A stretch of 64,000 nt of DNA from positions 62,001 to 126,000 of the forward strand of contig JAVRFU010000151.1 of NCBI GenBank assembly GCA_032717465.1. The letters are read 5' to 3'. This document shows positions 10,515 to 21,451 of the stretch, one piece after another. A program made the position numbers and the translations under genes. The notes below the pieces were generated by a model. The model was given only the letters and a program-made list of their open reading frames with translations, did no database searches and was not told the DNA's origin. Position 1 is the stretch's first letter; every line of letters starts with the position of its first letter. This DNA is from Coenobita brevimanus. Lineage: Eukaryota; Arthropoda; Malacostraca; Decapoda; Coenobitidae.

Positions 10515-11758
10515 TGATCATCATCATCATCCTGACCTTCTTTCCCGCCCATGGGCGGGGTGAGGAGTAGCAATGTCCAGACAGCCCAAATTTTCCCAGT
10601 CCAATGGGCCATGCTTCCGTTCACTCATCATTCATGCCCCCGGAATCTTGGCCCTATTGGATTTGCCAAAAACCTTCACCACGTTCTGTAGCTTCACATA
10701 AACGTGTCCGATTGAGTCAATCCGGATGCTGCCACGTTCAAAAGGGGTGCCAGATATCCTGATCATGCACTTCTCCTCATAACATTCATCCAGCCAGCTC
10801 GATCTCTCATCAATTCCCTAGCCTCACTGACTTCCAAACCTCTCTTCCTCACACACTCATCCACCATATCTCTCCACCTTCTCCTTTGCCTACCTCGCCT
10901 CCTCCCTCCTTCAAATTCACTCAGATTTACCTTTTTCACCACTCTGTTGTTATCCATTCTCTCCACATGACCATACCTTCTCAGTACACTCTCTTCAATT
11001 CTGGTGTCCACCAACTTCATCACTCCACGCCTTTCACGAATCACATTATTTCGTATCCTGTCCACCCACTGTACTCCACATACATTCCGCAGCAGTTTAT
11101 CTCCAATGCTGTCACTCATGACTTCATTTTGATGCCACACCATAGTCTCACATCCATATGTTCAAGTTGGCACTAACACTCCTTCATGTAAGCCTCACAC
11201 AGCTGCAACACTCAAGGCTCTGTTTCTTATCAAGGCCTTCATTGCACCAGCTACTTTCGTTCCTTGTGTCACTCGACTTTCCAGTTCTTGCACATTTTCT
11301 TCTCTTTTCTATCACTGTACACAGGTATTTGAACTCCCTCACCAATTCCAGTCTCTCTCCAGTCACTGTAGCATCACACTAGGAATCACTTTCTCAGTAA
11401 CCATCACTTTATTGTTTTCTATGTTTACTCTCGAGGCACGACACTCACAGATATCAAGAAAACTCTACACTAGTCTGCCAAGTTCTTGTTCGATATTTGC
11501 AAGCATTACTGCATCATTAGCATACAACAAATTTGAGATATTCCATTCATTACCAATGCCATCCCCCTCTCCATTACTTGTGTTTTTACATCTCACATCA
11601 CCCCATCCATATATATATTGAACAGCCATGGGGACATCACACAACCTTGTCGCATGCCCACACCAATCGTGAACCATTCACTTAGATGCCCATTAAAACT
11701 TTCTCATGTTTCGTTACCATCATAAAAACTCTTGACGGCACCTAGCAGCTTACCATAT
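10515..11758 (-). mobile_element. LINE-E copy, 5'-truncated, with GAT tail
   Basis: Read on the minus strand it runs from the RT region (SNLLYANDAVMLANIEQELG near 11500, a decayed YADD box) to the C-terminal RRWRDMVDECVRKRGLEVSE at 10763-11143. A 3' untranslated region of about 230 bp follows, then GAT repeats at 10515-10530. The same 3' region is seen at 16625-16745, 23230-23505 and 43322-43570. Confidence 0.85.
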
Positions 11759-12988
11759 ACAGGATACAAGAATATTTTAAAAATTAAAATATATATATGT
11801 TTTTGAGTTGTGAAGGAAATGGTTCATACAGTAGTTCTGTTATACACTGAAGATTGTAAGGATGTCCAAATATTTTTTTTTATCTTTTTTATTATTTACT
11901 TACCATTAGGCAAATGGGGGTATGCAAAATCATGAAAAAAAAAATGCCTACACAACATTAATTTTTTTCCTGATATTTGAAATCCACTAAACTCTGAGTA
12001 TAATGAGTAATAAACATGTACATGACATCTCATAAACTTTGTGTGGTACCGATAGCTAAACTTTGATTGCAATTTACTCAAAACATCACTTTGGCAGTTT
12101 CGCCCCTTTACCTCTTGGAGCCCTGGCTTTACCTCTATGATGTAGTTATTAATCAACAGCAGGAATGTCTAACATGCTATCAAGGACATATAATAAAATT
12201 TAACAGTTGAGACTTGTCATCCTTCATTTCAGTTGGATTTAGACCTGGCAATCTAGGAAGTAAGGTATGAGAACTTTTGCTGTAGTGTTTATGTGAATCA
12301 GCAAGTAATTGCTGTACTACTGGTGGATAAGGCAGATAGTAGGACATTCTGTACACCATTTTGAAGCTTGGGAATGTTTTTTGTATACCTGTGTATTAAA
12401 AGTACTGTGAAGTTGGAAGTATATTAATGTGTTTGCCGGTGTGATATTATTACTGTATCTGGAGACTTCATGGTACAGTCTTTTAGTTACTGAGTGTAGA
12501 AAACTGTTTGTGTTTATATGGAGTTACAGCACTACCTTTTGTATTTCATAGGTATATATTTGTGTATTGATGTAGACATTTAATGTTTTCAATACTCTTA
12601 AGAGAGCAAAATGATCCATATGCAGTCAGTCCTCAGTATATATCAGAAATATGCCAAAATATTATGACCACTTGATTATAAAACTGTTTTTTTAAATGGG
12701 GGGTTGGTGGGACATTAAATTGTTTGTAAAGGCCGCATTGGAGCTTTAATGGGCAGTGCTTTTGTAATTTGCAGTGGACATCATTGCCAAGAATCATATA
12801 TAAAGATAAAGCAGTATATAAAGAGTACAAACTGCAATTGAACATCTTCCTTTCATGCCTTATTGCAATATTGTAACCTGTTGACTCCCTTAGGTTAGGA
12901 TAGTAGATAAAAGATCTGTGTATTTTCAGCCAATGTCTGCAATGAATAAATAAGTAGAAAACTGTAATTTTTACTGTTTGGCCTCTAG
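11759..12988. other. TSR1 intron sequence, nothing recognised
   Basis: AT-rich with short homopolymers. I searched by eye for the TSR1 segment expected between exons b and c (VADT... through the AQGLP motif) and did not find it. Confidence 0.5.
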
Positions 12989-13186
12989 AGACAGCAGCAG
13001 GGAAGGCAACGACTAGCGCGGGAGATAGAGGTGCGATTTCCTGGGCCTGGTCGTGTCATGAGCATCACTCGGCCTCAGGAAGCACTGCTAGTTCTGCGAC
13101 AAATTGGACAGCAGCGGCAACGGCCAATCTTCTTTCGTGATCACAGGCCTCATATGATGGCAGAGCATGTTGAATTTGTGGAGGAG
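12989..13186 (+). CDS. TSR1: TSR1 exon c
   Basis: The exon is 198 bases, exactly 66 codons, between CCTCTAG and GAG|GTATGT. It reads LAREIEVRFPGPGRVMSI, then QEALLVLRQIGQQRQRPIFF and RDHRPHMMAEHVEFVEE. This aligns with the vertebrate TSR1 part beginning KRFPHDKLL and ending in the AFRDRRAYLFAHAVDF region, the end of the GTPase-like domain. Both ends are at codon boundaries. About 50 residues between exons b and c are unaccounted for. Confidence 0.88.
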
Positions 13187-13397
13187 GTATGTTACTGTTT
13201 TTGTTGCTGTTGTTGCCCCAGGCTCATCTGGATGCAAACCTATTGGATTATAAGAAAACAGCTCACTTCAGCATGTTGTTCCTATAAATCCTTTGTTGCA
13301 GTTGGTTTGAAGGAGTGTATGCATTGTGAAAATTAGGGGCATGAGATGAACGTGCTCTAGTGTAAGGGTGTACATTACTGGAGACATGAAAATTTTT

Positions 13398-13847
13398 GAC
13401 ATTAATTCACACCTCTCGCATTGCACATGACCATGTGAATCTGCCCATTTGGTTGGGGCCCTGGGCAGGTATTGGGCCCTCCAAGGCTCTCCAAAACGTT
13501 TGCCATGACTAATTGATTTTAAATTGGGGAATCTGGGGGACATTTAACCAGGCCAAAAACCCTGGTTATATGGTTTCCACCCAGCTTAGTAAATGGTTCC
13601 CAGGGTACAGGAAACTGAGTGACAAGACAAATGGTTTTCTGTACCCAGGAATCCATTTACTACGCTGGGTGTTAACCACATAACTGGGGTTTATGGCCGG
13701 GTTAAGTGTCCCCCAGATTCCCCATCTAAAAATCATTTAGTCATGGCAAATTTTTCGTAGGGCCCAATACCTGCCCAGGGCCCACCCAAATGAGCAGATT
13801 TACATTGCCATATGGAATGTGAGAGGTGTGAATGAGGAAGGCAAGAG
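13398..13847. repeat. Large imperfect inverted repeat sharing LINE-E 5' sequence
   Basis: The left arm, about 13398-13613, is the reverse complement of the right arm, about 13632-13847, with many mismatches, around an 18-base centre. Shared words on both arms include GGGCCCTGGGCAGGTATTGG, GGGGAATCTGGGGGACA and TTCACACCTCTC. The right arm runs directly into the LINE-E endonuclease start, so the arms look like LINE-E 5' sequence in head-to-head orientation. The central part resembles the SINE-X core. It may be an inverted duplication made during insertion. Confidence 0.75.
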
Positions 13848-14379
13848 GGTGGAAGTGGTGAATAAGTTCAAGTGTGCAAGATATGTCGTGACGGCATTGT
13901 GTGAAACAAAGATTAAAAGATGTGAAGTGGAGGTGTGGAAGGGTGTGAAATGTTTTGGCATGAATGGGCGAGGAAGATGCAAGGAAGAAGTTGCTTTGTT
14001 GATGAATCAGGTTTGGCAGAGTGGAATGAAAGATTACAGTTGTGTCAGCTCGAGATGTATGAATGTCAAGTTCAAGTTTGAGAAGGTGAAAGTGGCAGTG
14101 ATTGTTGCGTATGCACCGTGTGTTGACAGGAGTGAGAGAAAGAAAGACAGGCTTTCGGATGAGCTGGATAAAGCAGTGGAAGAAATGCCTGGGAGCTATA
14201 AAGTGATTGTAATGGGCGATATGAATGGAAGAGTAGACATTGGTCCTGAGGATGACATAATGGGTTGTAATAGAGTACCAGGAGAAAATGATACTGGGAA
14301 GCGGCTGAAGGATGTGTGTCAGGAAAGGAGGTTGTGCATTTGTGACTCATATTTCGAACACAAAGATGCACATAAATAA
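13819..14379 (+). pseudogene. LINE-E apurinic-type endonuclease domain
   Basis: An open stretch of 186 codons with endonuclease landmarks: TALCETKIK (catalytic Glu in the ET motif), VAYAPCVDRSERKKDR, and VIVMGDMNGRVD (the GDxN motif). It stops at 14377-14379. The expected C-terminal SDH box appears as RSDHMT near 14493 in another frame. In LINEs this domain nicks the target DNA to prime reverse transcription. As read it is truncated and separated from the RT by stops. Confidence 0.8.
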
Positions 14380-14505
14380 ACTGTACATGGTATATAGGGA
14401 ACGGGGATCGTGTTGAAAGGAGCCCAATTGATTACATGCTCAATGCTGAGAAGGGTTGCTGATATGAGGGCCGCGAGAGGGTGATGTAGAGATCTGTCAG
14501 ATCAT

Positions 14506-16600
14506 ATGACTTTGGTATGCAAGATCAAGCTGAGAGGAGTGAGGTGGACCAGAAGACAGAGGAGCAGTCAGGGAGAAAGACTGCAAGTCGAGAAGCTGAG
14601 GATCAAAGAAATGGCAGATGAATACAGGACGAAGGTAGGGGAGGAGTTGGAATCAGTGAATTGGATTGAAATGGATCTGGACAGCGTGTGGAATGCATAT
14701 AGGGATTGCTTAGTTAGGGATGCTAAAGCGGTGTATGGCATGGCAAGAGTAACAGCAAAGAAGAAAGTTACGACGTGGTGGGATGGAGAGGTTAAGAGAG
14801 CAGTGGAGGAAAAGAGGAAGAAGTGCTTAGAGTTGTTACAGAACAGGGGTTTTGTTGAAATAAGAATGGAATATTTTGAGAGCAAGAAGCATGTAAAGAG
14901 ACTAGTGAAAAGGAAGGAGGAGGTAAATGATGATCTAGGAAGAAAATGAATGCAAATTACGTACCCTGAAAATTGGACGTTATTCTGGAAAGAGGTGTGG
15001 AAATGTAGAAGTGACAGCGGAGAGAAATGCGAAAGTGTGAAGGATGTAAGTGGTAGAATATTAACCTATAAAGATAAAGTAAGGACCAGATAAAAAGAAT
15101 ATTTTGAAAGCTGATGAATGGGAAAAGAGAGAGCAGAGCAGCTGTAAACATGATTGGTTTTGGAGGCGTGCAGAGAAGGAATACAATACCAGGAAACGTG
15201 ACTCTTGCACAGTTGAAAAACGCTGTGAAGCAGCTGAAAAATGGGAAAGCAGCTGGGGTTGATGAGGTGTATGCAGAGATGATTTAAGTGTAATGGAGAG
15301 AGCAGATTGAAGTGCTTGTTGGAAACATGTAAGAAGGCTTGGATGAGTGAAACTCCGCCAGCAGAGTGGAAAAAGGCTGTGATTGTACCCCCGTACAGAA
15401 ATAAAGGTGAGCGAAGTGAGTGCAAGAATTATCGTAGCGTAAGTTTATTGAGTGTGAAAGGGAAGATGTATGAAAATTATAATAGAAAAAGAAAGAGAGA
15501 TATCAGAACTAGTGAGTGATGAAAAAGGTGGCTTTAGGAGTGGCAGAGGATACGTGGATCAAATATTTTGCCGTGAGACAGATAGTGGGGAAGGCTTGTG
15601 TGAATGACTATAAGGTGTTTATGTGATTTGTGGATTTGGAAAAGGCATACGACAAAGTAGACAGAGAAGGGTTGCGGAAGGTTTTGCGCATGTACGGTGT
15701 AGACGGTAAGCTGCTAGCTGCCGTCAATTGTTTTTATGATGATAATGAGGCATGTACAGTTTAAGGGTGAACGGGCATCTAAATGAATGGTTCATGATCA
15801 GTGTAGGAGTGCAACAAGGTTGTGTGATCTCCTCATGGTTGTTCAGTTTTTATATTGATGGGATGATGAGAGAAGTAAAAACACGAGTAATGGAAAGAGG
15901 GATGGTGTTGGTAATGAATGGTGATGGATGGAGTATCTCAAATTTGTTGTATTCTGATGATGCAGTGCTACATGCAGATACCAAGCAAGAACTTGGTAGA
16001 CTAGTGCAGAGTTCTGCTTATGTCTGTGAGTGTCGTGTCATGAGAGTAAATGTAGAGAAGAGTAAAGTGATGGTAATCGAGAGAGAAGGTGACTCCCTGT
16101 GTGATGTTACAGTGAATGGAGAGAGACTGCAATTTGTGAGAGAGTTCAGATACCTGGGTACAGTGATCGAAGAGAGAGGCCATGATAAGAAACACGAGGC
16201 TTGAGTGTGGCAGCTGTATGGGGCCTACATGAAGGAATGTTAGTGCCAACTTTAACATATGGGTGTGAGACTATGGTGTGGCATGAAAATGAAAAGTCAA
16301 GAGTGAGAGCAGTGGAAATGGGACTGCTGAGGAATGTATGTGGGGTACAGAGAGCGGATAGGATACAAAATAATGTGATTCATGAAAGATGCGGAGTGAG
16401 GAAGTCATTGGACACCAGAATTGAAGAGAGTGTACTGAGGTGGTTTGGTCATGTGGAGAGAATGGATAACAATAGAGTGGTGAACAAGGTACAGTATATC
16501 TGAGCGATTTGAAGGAGGGAGGTGGCAAGGGATAGGATGGATGAGTGTGTGAGGAAGAGAGATATGGAAGTCGGTTAGGCTAAAGGACTGATGAGATCGA
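14506..16600 (+). pseudogene. LINE-E reverse transcriptase, multiply frameshifted
   Basis: The linker region is open at 14506-14949. RT fragments follow: GKAAGVDEVYAEM near 15250, a GFRSG/DQIF-like stretch near 15535, FVDLEKAYDKVDREGL near 15630, VGVQQGCVISSWLFSFYIDG near 15805 and NLLYSDDAVLHADTKQELG near 15945, where the catalytic box reads SDD. The end contains RWFGHVERMDNNRVVNKV near 16440. At least five frame changes are needed, so the copy is old. Confidence 0.8.
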
Positions 16601-16745
16601 GCTGACTGGATGAATGTTGTGAGAAGAAGCGCATGATCAGGGATTTGGCACTCCTTTTTAACATGACAGCATTGAGATTGACTCTGTCATGTATGTTTAG
16701 GTGATGCAACAGAATGTGGTGAAGGTTTTTTGGGGTTATGTTTAG

Positions 16746-17878
16746 GATAATCGATTTTCTCTGAAATATATATTTTATTTCATTACAAATCAATCACAAA
16801 TTACAAAAAACACATAAAAAGCATGTACCTACTCTCTGTTGGTGATTTGGAGGTGGTGGTGTGGTGTGAGGGAGCAGGTGTGTGGCGGCTGGGCTGAGCG
16901 TGTTCAAGGTCACGGTGGTGTGATGGCGGTGGTTGGTGGAGGGAGGAGGGATGATATCTTGTGCCAGAATAAGTGTTGAGTGTGTCTTTGTTTCTCTCAC
17001 TAATTCACAATGCTGTAGGAATACAGTATTACAACTAAAAAGCAAAAAAAACACAAGAAAGTAACTAATAAAGATTGGCTTATTTTATGTTTTCCATTAT
17101 ATTTATTTTCTAACAAGCTTATCTCTGTTTAGGTATTCACAGTTATTTACACACTGTTTACACACTATTTCACTGTTTTTAGTACTTCTTGACAATGTGA
17201 TACTCCCTAAAGGCTGGCTATGGTCAGTACAAGTGTTTTCAAGCACCCATACACTCTCCCCCACACCCCTCATGGGCCCCTAGTAGCCCTCCCCACCCTA
17301 CCTCTCCCGACCCCTACCCCTACCCCGAACCAGTAGCAGCTGGTTCCAAGGCCACACACTCCCTATGCTGGCCTCCCACCACCCTCAACCACCTTCCACC
17401 ACAGCCCTCCTCCCTGCTGGGCTGCCCTCCCACCCCAGCCAGCCAGCGTGACTCCACGCACCAGCCATGCCAGGACAATACTCTGAGTCCATATGGTGCG
17501 CTATAAAGTTCAAACATGCCCGCGAAAAATTAAAACGTCATATGACGTGGACCAGCGCCTAGGGGTTAAGACTTACTTTACTTTAGGTGCGAGACAGATA
17601 TTCAAATTTACGCACGGAGAGCCATTGGCTCCCGGATGAGTGTGGAGAGGAGGCAGGAGAGGAAGCAAGAAGCGTGTGCCGCTTTGCGAAATTTTCACTT
17701 TTTATATGTACCTTATGACACATTACAGTATCTTCAAAACGGGAATCTCTGGTACCAATAGGCTTATGTAATTAACTAGTTAGGAGTACCTGTGGGCATG
17801 TAGGTCTACATGTGGCAGAACTGGCAAAAAAAATAAACTAACGTGGCAATGTTTACTGGCCATCAGCTGAGTGTCGCT
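16746..17878. other. Unassigned intron sequence with a C-rich block
   Basis: It is AT-rich at first, then distinctly C-rich on the + strand at about 17250-17470 (many CCCTACCCC and CACCACCCTC words). No coding frame or terminal repeat was recognised. The GC-rich block may be part of an unrecognised repeat. Confidence 0.4.
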
Positions 17879-17892
17879 CGCTCATCACCCAC

Positions 17893-18066
17893 ACACGCCA
17901 AAAAACCAGCAGAAGACAGGGCATGTGTGCTGGGCAGCCCCTCAGGACCCTCCAGGCCTTGTCTTCCCCCTGACTATGAAAAAGCTCACCACCACCAACC
18001 GGGCTAATGTATGGCCCGGCCTCCACTATAGGTGGAGGGAATCTTAAAACGAACGAAATGAACGAG
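17893..18066. mobile_element. Short retroposon-like insert with 14-bp direct repeats
   Basis: Perfect 14-bp direct repeats, CGCTCATCACCCAC, at 17879-17892 and 18067-18080 bracket 174 bp ending in an AACGAACGAAATGAACG-type tail. The insert contains a CCGGGC/GGCCCGG hairpin near 17999. Long target duplications with a simple-repeat tail suggest LINE-driven insertion. No family match was recognised. Confidence 0.6.
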
Positions 18067-18258
18067 CGCTCATCACCCACCTGCGCCATTAGTCATCAGT
18101 CAACTCACATCAGATTGTTTTGCACCAGTGACCAGTCCATACAACTTGTTAATTACGTTACTTGCATGCTGTACTGTGGCAAGAAGTGAAAAGACGTATT
18201 CTGTGGGTTTCCCTGGATCACTTTATTATGAAACGGAAGCAGCCTCGGCAATCAAGTA

Positions 18259-18886
18259 CACTGCACTCGCCTAACTCACTGTAATTTCCTTCTGAACTCA
18301 TGCTATGAGTTGGAAAAATGTGAATTAAAAAAAACACACCTTATGGGGAAAAATATATTTGATTCTGCCATGGTGTCAGGTAGCCTAGTATATCATTAAC
18401 AGAACCCCTCTTAACACCACTTAACACTAACATCCTGTCTCAGAAGTATGTACTGCATATCTTATAATGATAATAAACAATATTAAAAGACATTACATAT
18501 CCTTGTAAGATAGTAAAAAGTACAGAAAAGCATTTACCTAAATCCTACTGACGACAATGCTTATGTCAACGAGACGGGTAGCTGTTTTAGCACGCTAGCC
18601 TAGTTGCAGTACTGGCCACTAGGTGTAGGTAGCATGGGTGGAGAAAGCTTTGTTCTGATTGTCTGCACAATCACAAGGACTGTGTGCTTAAATGATTGGC
18701 TTCCAGTCGCCAGTTGCGGCTACAATACCGTGAGTTAAACATCTCCTCAGAAATAAACCATTTTCTAGTGGAAAAATGTGAGTTATAGCATTTTCCATGA
18801 GTTTGGTGATAATGGTGACTTGGATAAGGACACCGTGAGTTAGATAATTCATGAGTTAGAAGTCCGTGAGTTATGCGAGTGCACTG
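18259..18886. mobile_element. Tigger/pogo-like MITE
   Basis: The left end CACTGCACTCGCCTAACTCA is an imperfect inverted match of the right end, whose complement begins CAGTGCACTCGCATAACTCA. The left side is preceded by TA; the right side is followed by TT, possibly a mutated TA. Ends starting with CA and a TA target fit Tc1/pogo elements. No transposase frame was seen. Length 628 bp. Confidence 0.6.
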
Positions 18887-19010
18887 TTTGTTGGACTTCA
18901 TGAGTTCAAGTTCTAAAAAGTCAGTTTATGTTTTGCAAATGCATTACATTGTAGATGATATTATTACCGCCAGTAATAATAACAAATGGTAATGTCATGC
19001 CATGAGCTCT

Positions 19011-19413
19011 ATATCCCATTGGATCCCAGGGTTCCCTGGGCCAGGCATTGTGCTGGCAGGGTACTAAGCGTACTGCCCTCCGCCTGTCGGCTCGTAGTCA
19101 TGAAGCTCATAGGTCCCTACCTGGGGGTTCCCTACTTTATTAACGTTTGAAAATTCCCAATTCTGTTCCATATTGAGGACACTGGGCTCCAATGGGTTAA
19201 AGAAGCTGACGGATTTGCCGGTCATTAACCCATTGGATCCAAGGGTTACTGGGCAAGGCATTGTGCTGGCAGGGTACTAAGCGTACTGCCCTCCGCCTGT
19301 CGACTCGTAGTCACGAAGCTAATAGGTCCCTACCCGGGGGTTCCCTACTTTTTTAACATTTGAAAATTCCCAGTTCTGTCCCATATTGAGGACACTGGGC
19401 TCCAATGGGATAT
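19011..19413. mobile_element. Tandem pair of 181-182-bp TIR elements
   Basis: Two near-identical units (19015-19196 and 19229-19409) each begin CCCATTGGATCC and end GGCTCCAATGGG, giving terminal inverted repeats. Unit 1 is followed by TTAA and unit 2 is preceded by TTAA. The 24 bp between these TTAA sites separates the units. The outer flanks are ATAT on both sides (19011-19014, 19410-19413). CCC...GGG ends next to TTAA recall piggyBac-type elements, but the outer ATAT does not fit a simple TTAA insertion. Confidence 0.65.
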
Positions 19414-20022
19414 AAGTGTAGGTGCACACAGAAAGTGGAAGCCAATGATTGATTTAAGATCTTTTGTGTGATATGTTTCAGGCTTTAGCTACCTGTGCCT
19501 TGTGTGGCAACCATCACTGAAGTAAACTAATCCTCACTGAACTAAGTGAAGTATTTAACAGACGATGGATTTTCATAGACATTAGCGTTGAGTGTGGTGA
19601 GTTGGGACAGTTCAGGACGCGGGATGAGTTGGAACAGTGGGCACTGCAATGCCAGATGCCAAGACATTTCCATTTTATGGTGCCCGTTCAACATCCCTGC
19701 CCCAGCTTTACAAATGTTGTTAATACTAGTTTTCTACAGAACCATGAATAATGCATGAAAAGTGTGCAAATGTGAAAGGGTAGCATTTTGACCTGTGTAG
19801 AATTTCATTTAAAAAAAAAAATACATATTTTGTCAATTTTCCTCTCCTACAGTCAGTTTTAGAGATAAAGGTCTACTTTTTGGTGGGTGAAATCTTTAGT
19901 TTTTTTTTTTTTTCTCTCTCTCTCCAGAAAATGCATTTTTACAGCAGAGCAGAGCTGAAGGATTAATAGACAGATGTCCCGACTCGCCCACCATTTTTTT
20001 TTTTTTTTTTTTTTTACCCAGG
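19414..20022. other. TSR1 intron sequence with TGAGTTGGGACA words
   Basis: Words of the type GGTGAGTTGGGACA occur near 19598, inverted near 19977, and direct near 20020 as GGTGAGCTGGGACA. They may be ends or subterminal repeats of a decayed DNA transposon that includes the reading frame just downstream. T-runs lie near 19900 and 19995. Confidence 0.35.
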
Positions 20023-20433
20023 GTGAGCTGGGACAACAATTTCATTTGTGATTTTCAGAAGGAAAAACCTATTTTTCATGCATTATATACTACAGTACTA
20101 TATTTTGTAGTTTGCAGTATTTTTGGTGGTTTTGGTTGTCAACAAGTAGATATTTCTCATTTTCAGGTTGCATACATGCCTAAAGAGAGAAAATACTGTG
20201 ATATGAATTATGGCAAAAAAGAATATATTGGTATAATGTTAAAAGTAGGGAAAAAGAGCTGTACAATGAAATTTTTGGAAAGGAGAGGAACTGAGAAATG
20301 CAACTGGCCAGTTTGTGATGATACAATGTATACTGATGATGATTTTCAGCAGTATATCAATCATTGGTGGACCTGTCTTATTAGCAGGAACTGTACCTTT
20401 TACGATGCAAGAGGTGGACAAAGCCTTTCATGA
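20023..20433 (+). pseudogene. Unrecognised open frame, possibly transposon C-terminal piece
   Basis: An open stretch of 136 codons. The part from 20173 (MPKERKYCDMNYGKKEYIGI, then KKSCTMKFLERRG, CNWPVCDDTMYTDDDFQ) has the order 'Tyr/Gly, I-G-x-M, basic, N-W-P, D-x-x-Y, D-D'. I associate that order with small C-terminal domains of some arthropod transposases. That is a weak resemblance, and no catalytic domain is present. A chance frame or the remnant of another gene cannot be excluded. Confidence 0.35.
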
Positions 20434-20571
20434 TTATAAAAAGTATATTTCTCAGTGAAATATTTCAGCATGAATAGCTACAGGCAACTTAGCGGAACTC
20501 TTAACTACGGAATATGTATAGTGCAGTGCGTTGTGTGTGAAGTGCATTGTGTTTTTATATTTCTCATGGTT

Positions 20572-20787
20572 AGAGTGTATGTGAGTGAGGTGGAGGGGGA
20601 AAGAGGGAGGGGGAGGCCAAGGATGAGATGGAGGGATGGGGTGGAGAGGTATATGAGAGAGGGGGGTGTGAGTTGGGAGCATGGCAGTGAAATGGCGTGG
20701 GACAGGGCGACTTGGAGGCGATTTGTTTGTGGCCACCCCAAACGGGATTGAGGCGTCTGGCAATAGATAGATAGATAGATAGATAGT
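20572..20787 (+). mobile_element. LINE-A 3' fragment with ATAG tail
   Basis: It begins in the C-terminal coding part (VYVSEVEGERGRGRPRMRWR) and keeps the intact reading end GDRATWRRFVCGHPKRD with stop, unlike the copy at 1293. It finishes with ATAG repeats at 20764-20787. GTTAG on both sides may be a short target duplication. Confidence 0.85.
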
Positions 20788-20789
20788 TA

Positions 20790-20837
20790 GTCATTGTGGC
20801 CCCCCGCCCCAAATTATATTTCTGGCTGCGCCCCTGT
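20790..20837. mobile_element. Orphan DNA-transposon end (hAT-like)
   Basis: The complement of this stretch begins CAGGGGCGCAGCCAGAAATA, which resembles CAGGGGCG-type ends seen in many animal DNA transposons. The matching other end was not found in the window, so only one terminus or a solo fragment remains. It sits 28 bp upstream of TSR1 exon d. Confidence 0.35.
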
Positions 20838-20865
20838 TTCATACTACAGTTATTTTGTTTGTCAG

Positions 20866-21028
20866 GTTAATCCATTGGAGAGAGAGCAAACTTATCCAAG
20901 TGATGATGAGATTGCTGAGGCTGAAGATGTCATGGCAGCTGCTCTCGCCACAGCCAAGACCCGCACCAAACGTGTTCCTCGGGGCACTTCAGAGTACCAG
21001 GCAGCATGGATTATTGACAGTGATGATG
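20866..21028 (+). CDS. TSR1: TSR1 exon d
   Basis: The exon follows TTTGTCAG, starts at a codon boundary and ends after one base of a codon at GATGATG|GTAAGG. It reads VNPLEREQTYPSDDEIAEAE and, further on, TKRVPRGTSEYQAAWIID. This matches the TSR1 segment with the conserved EQTWPT and VPKGTSSYQAEWI words. It lies between the EF-Tu-like domain 2 and the acidic linker. The about 90 residues that should precede it (including the GDFQM word of vertebrate TSR1) have no exon between 13187 and 20865. Confidence 0.92.
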
Positions 21029-21451
21029 GTAAGGTGACACAGAAATATGATTTATTGATTAATCACTCTGGTAAGTCTAAGCTCCCTCAACTGAAAAGGG
21101 TTGACTGGTATAATATTCTCACTGGAGAGGTGTGTTGACTTCTGTAGTGTATAGTATTATTGATACATTCTATGGGTACTGATTTATGTCAGTCTTTAGT
21201 ATATTATGAATAGCCACATCTCTTGGTTATCAGAAATACAGTTAACAGTTTATAGATACTGCACCCTCTTAATATTTTCACCAATACTGTTTAGATATAA
21301 TTTGACTTGACAAGGATGATGGAAGTGTATACAGTATATCAGTGGTGTGGTACAGAATATCAATACTTTTTTCATACAGCTGTGCATTAGGTGAAAGTGG
21401 TAAATCTGATTTATAGGTAGCAAATGTGCTTTTAATAGGCTTCCCGCCCCC
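21029..21451 (+). other. TSR1 intron sequence, nothing recognised
   Basis: AT-rich, no repeat or exon recognised. Confidence 0.5.

Larger units (their letters stand above)
13802..16745 (+). mobile_element. LINE-E, longest copy (endonuclease to 3' end)
   Basis: This copy keeps the 5' endonuclease region from IWNVRGVNEEG at about 13808, the linker, the RT and the 3' untranslated region shared with other LINE-E copies. Its reading frame is broken at many places: 14379, 14949, 15287, 15519, 15625 and 16204 among others. No GAT tail is visible at its 3' end. It lies in the TSR1 intron between exons c and d. Confidence 0.85.

Noticed and set aside
17250..17470. CpG-island promoter
   Set aside because: The block is C-rich on one strand with few CpG and no adjacent first exon, so a promoter is not supported.
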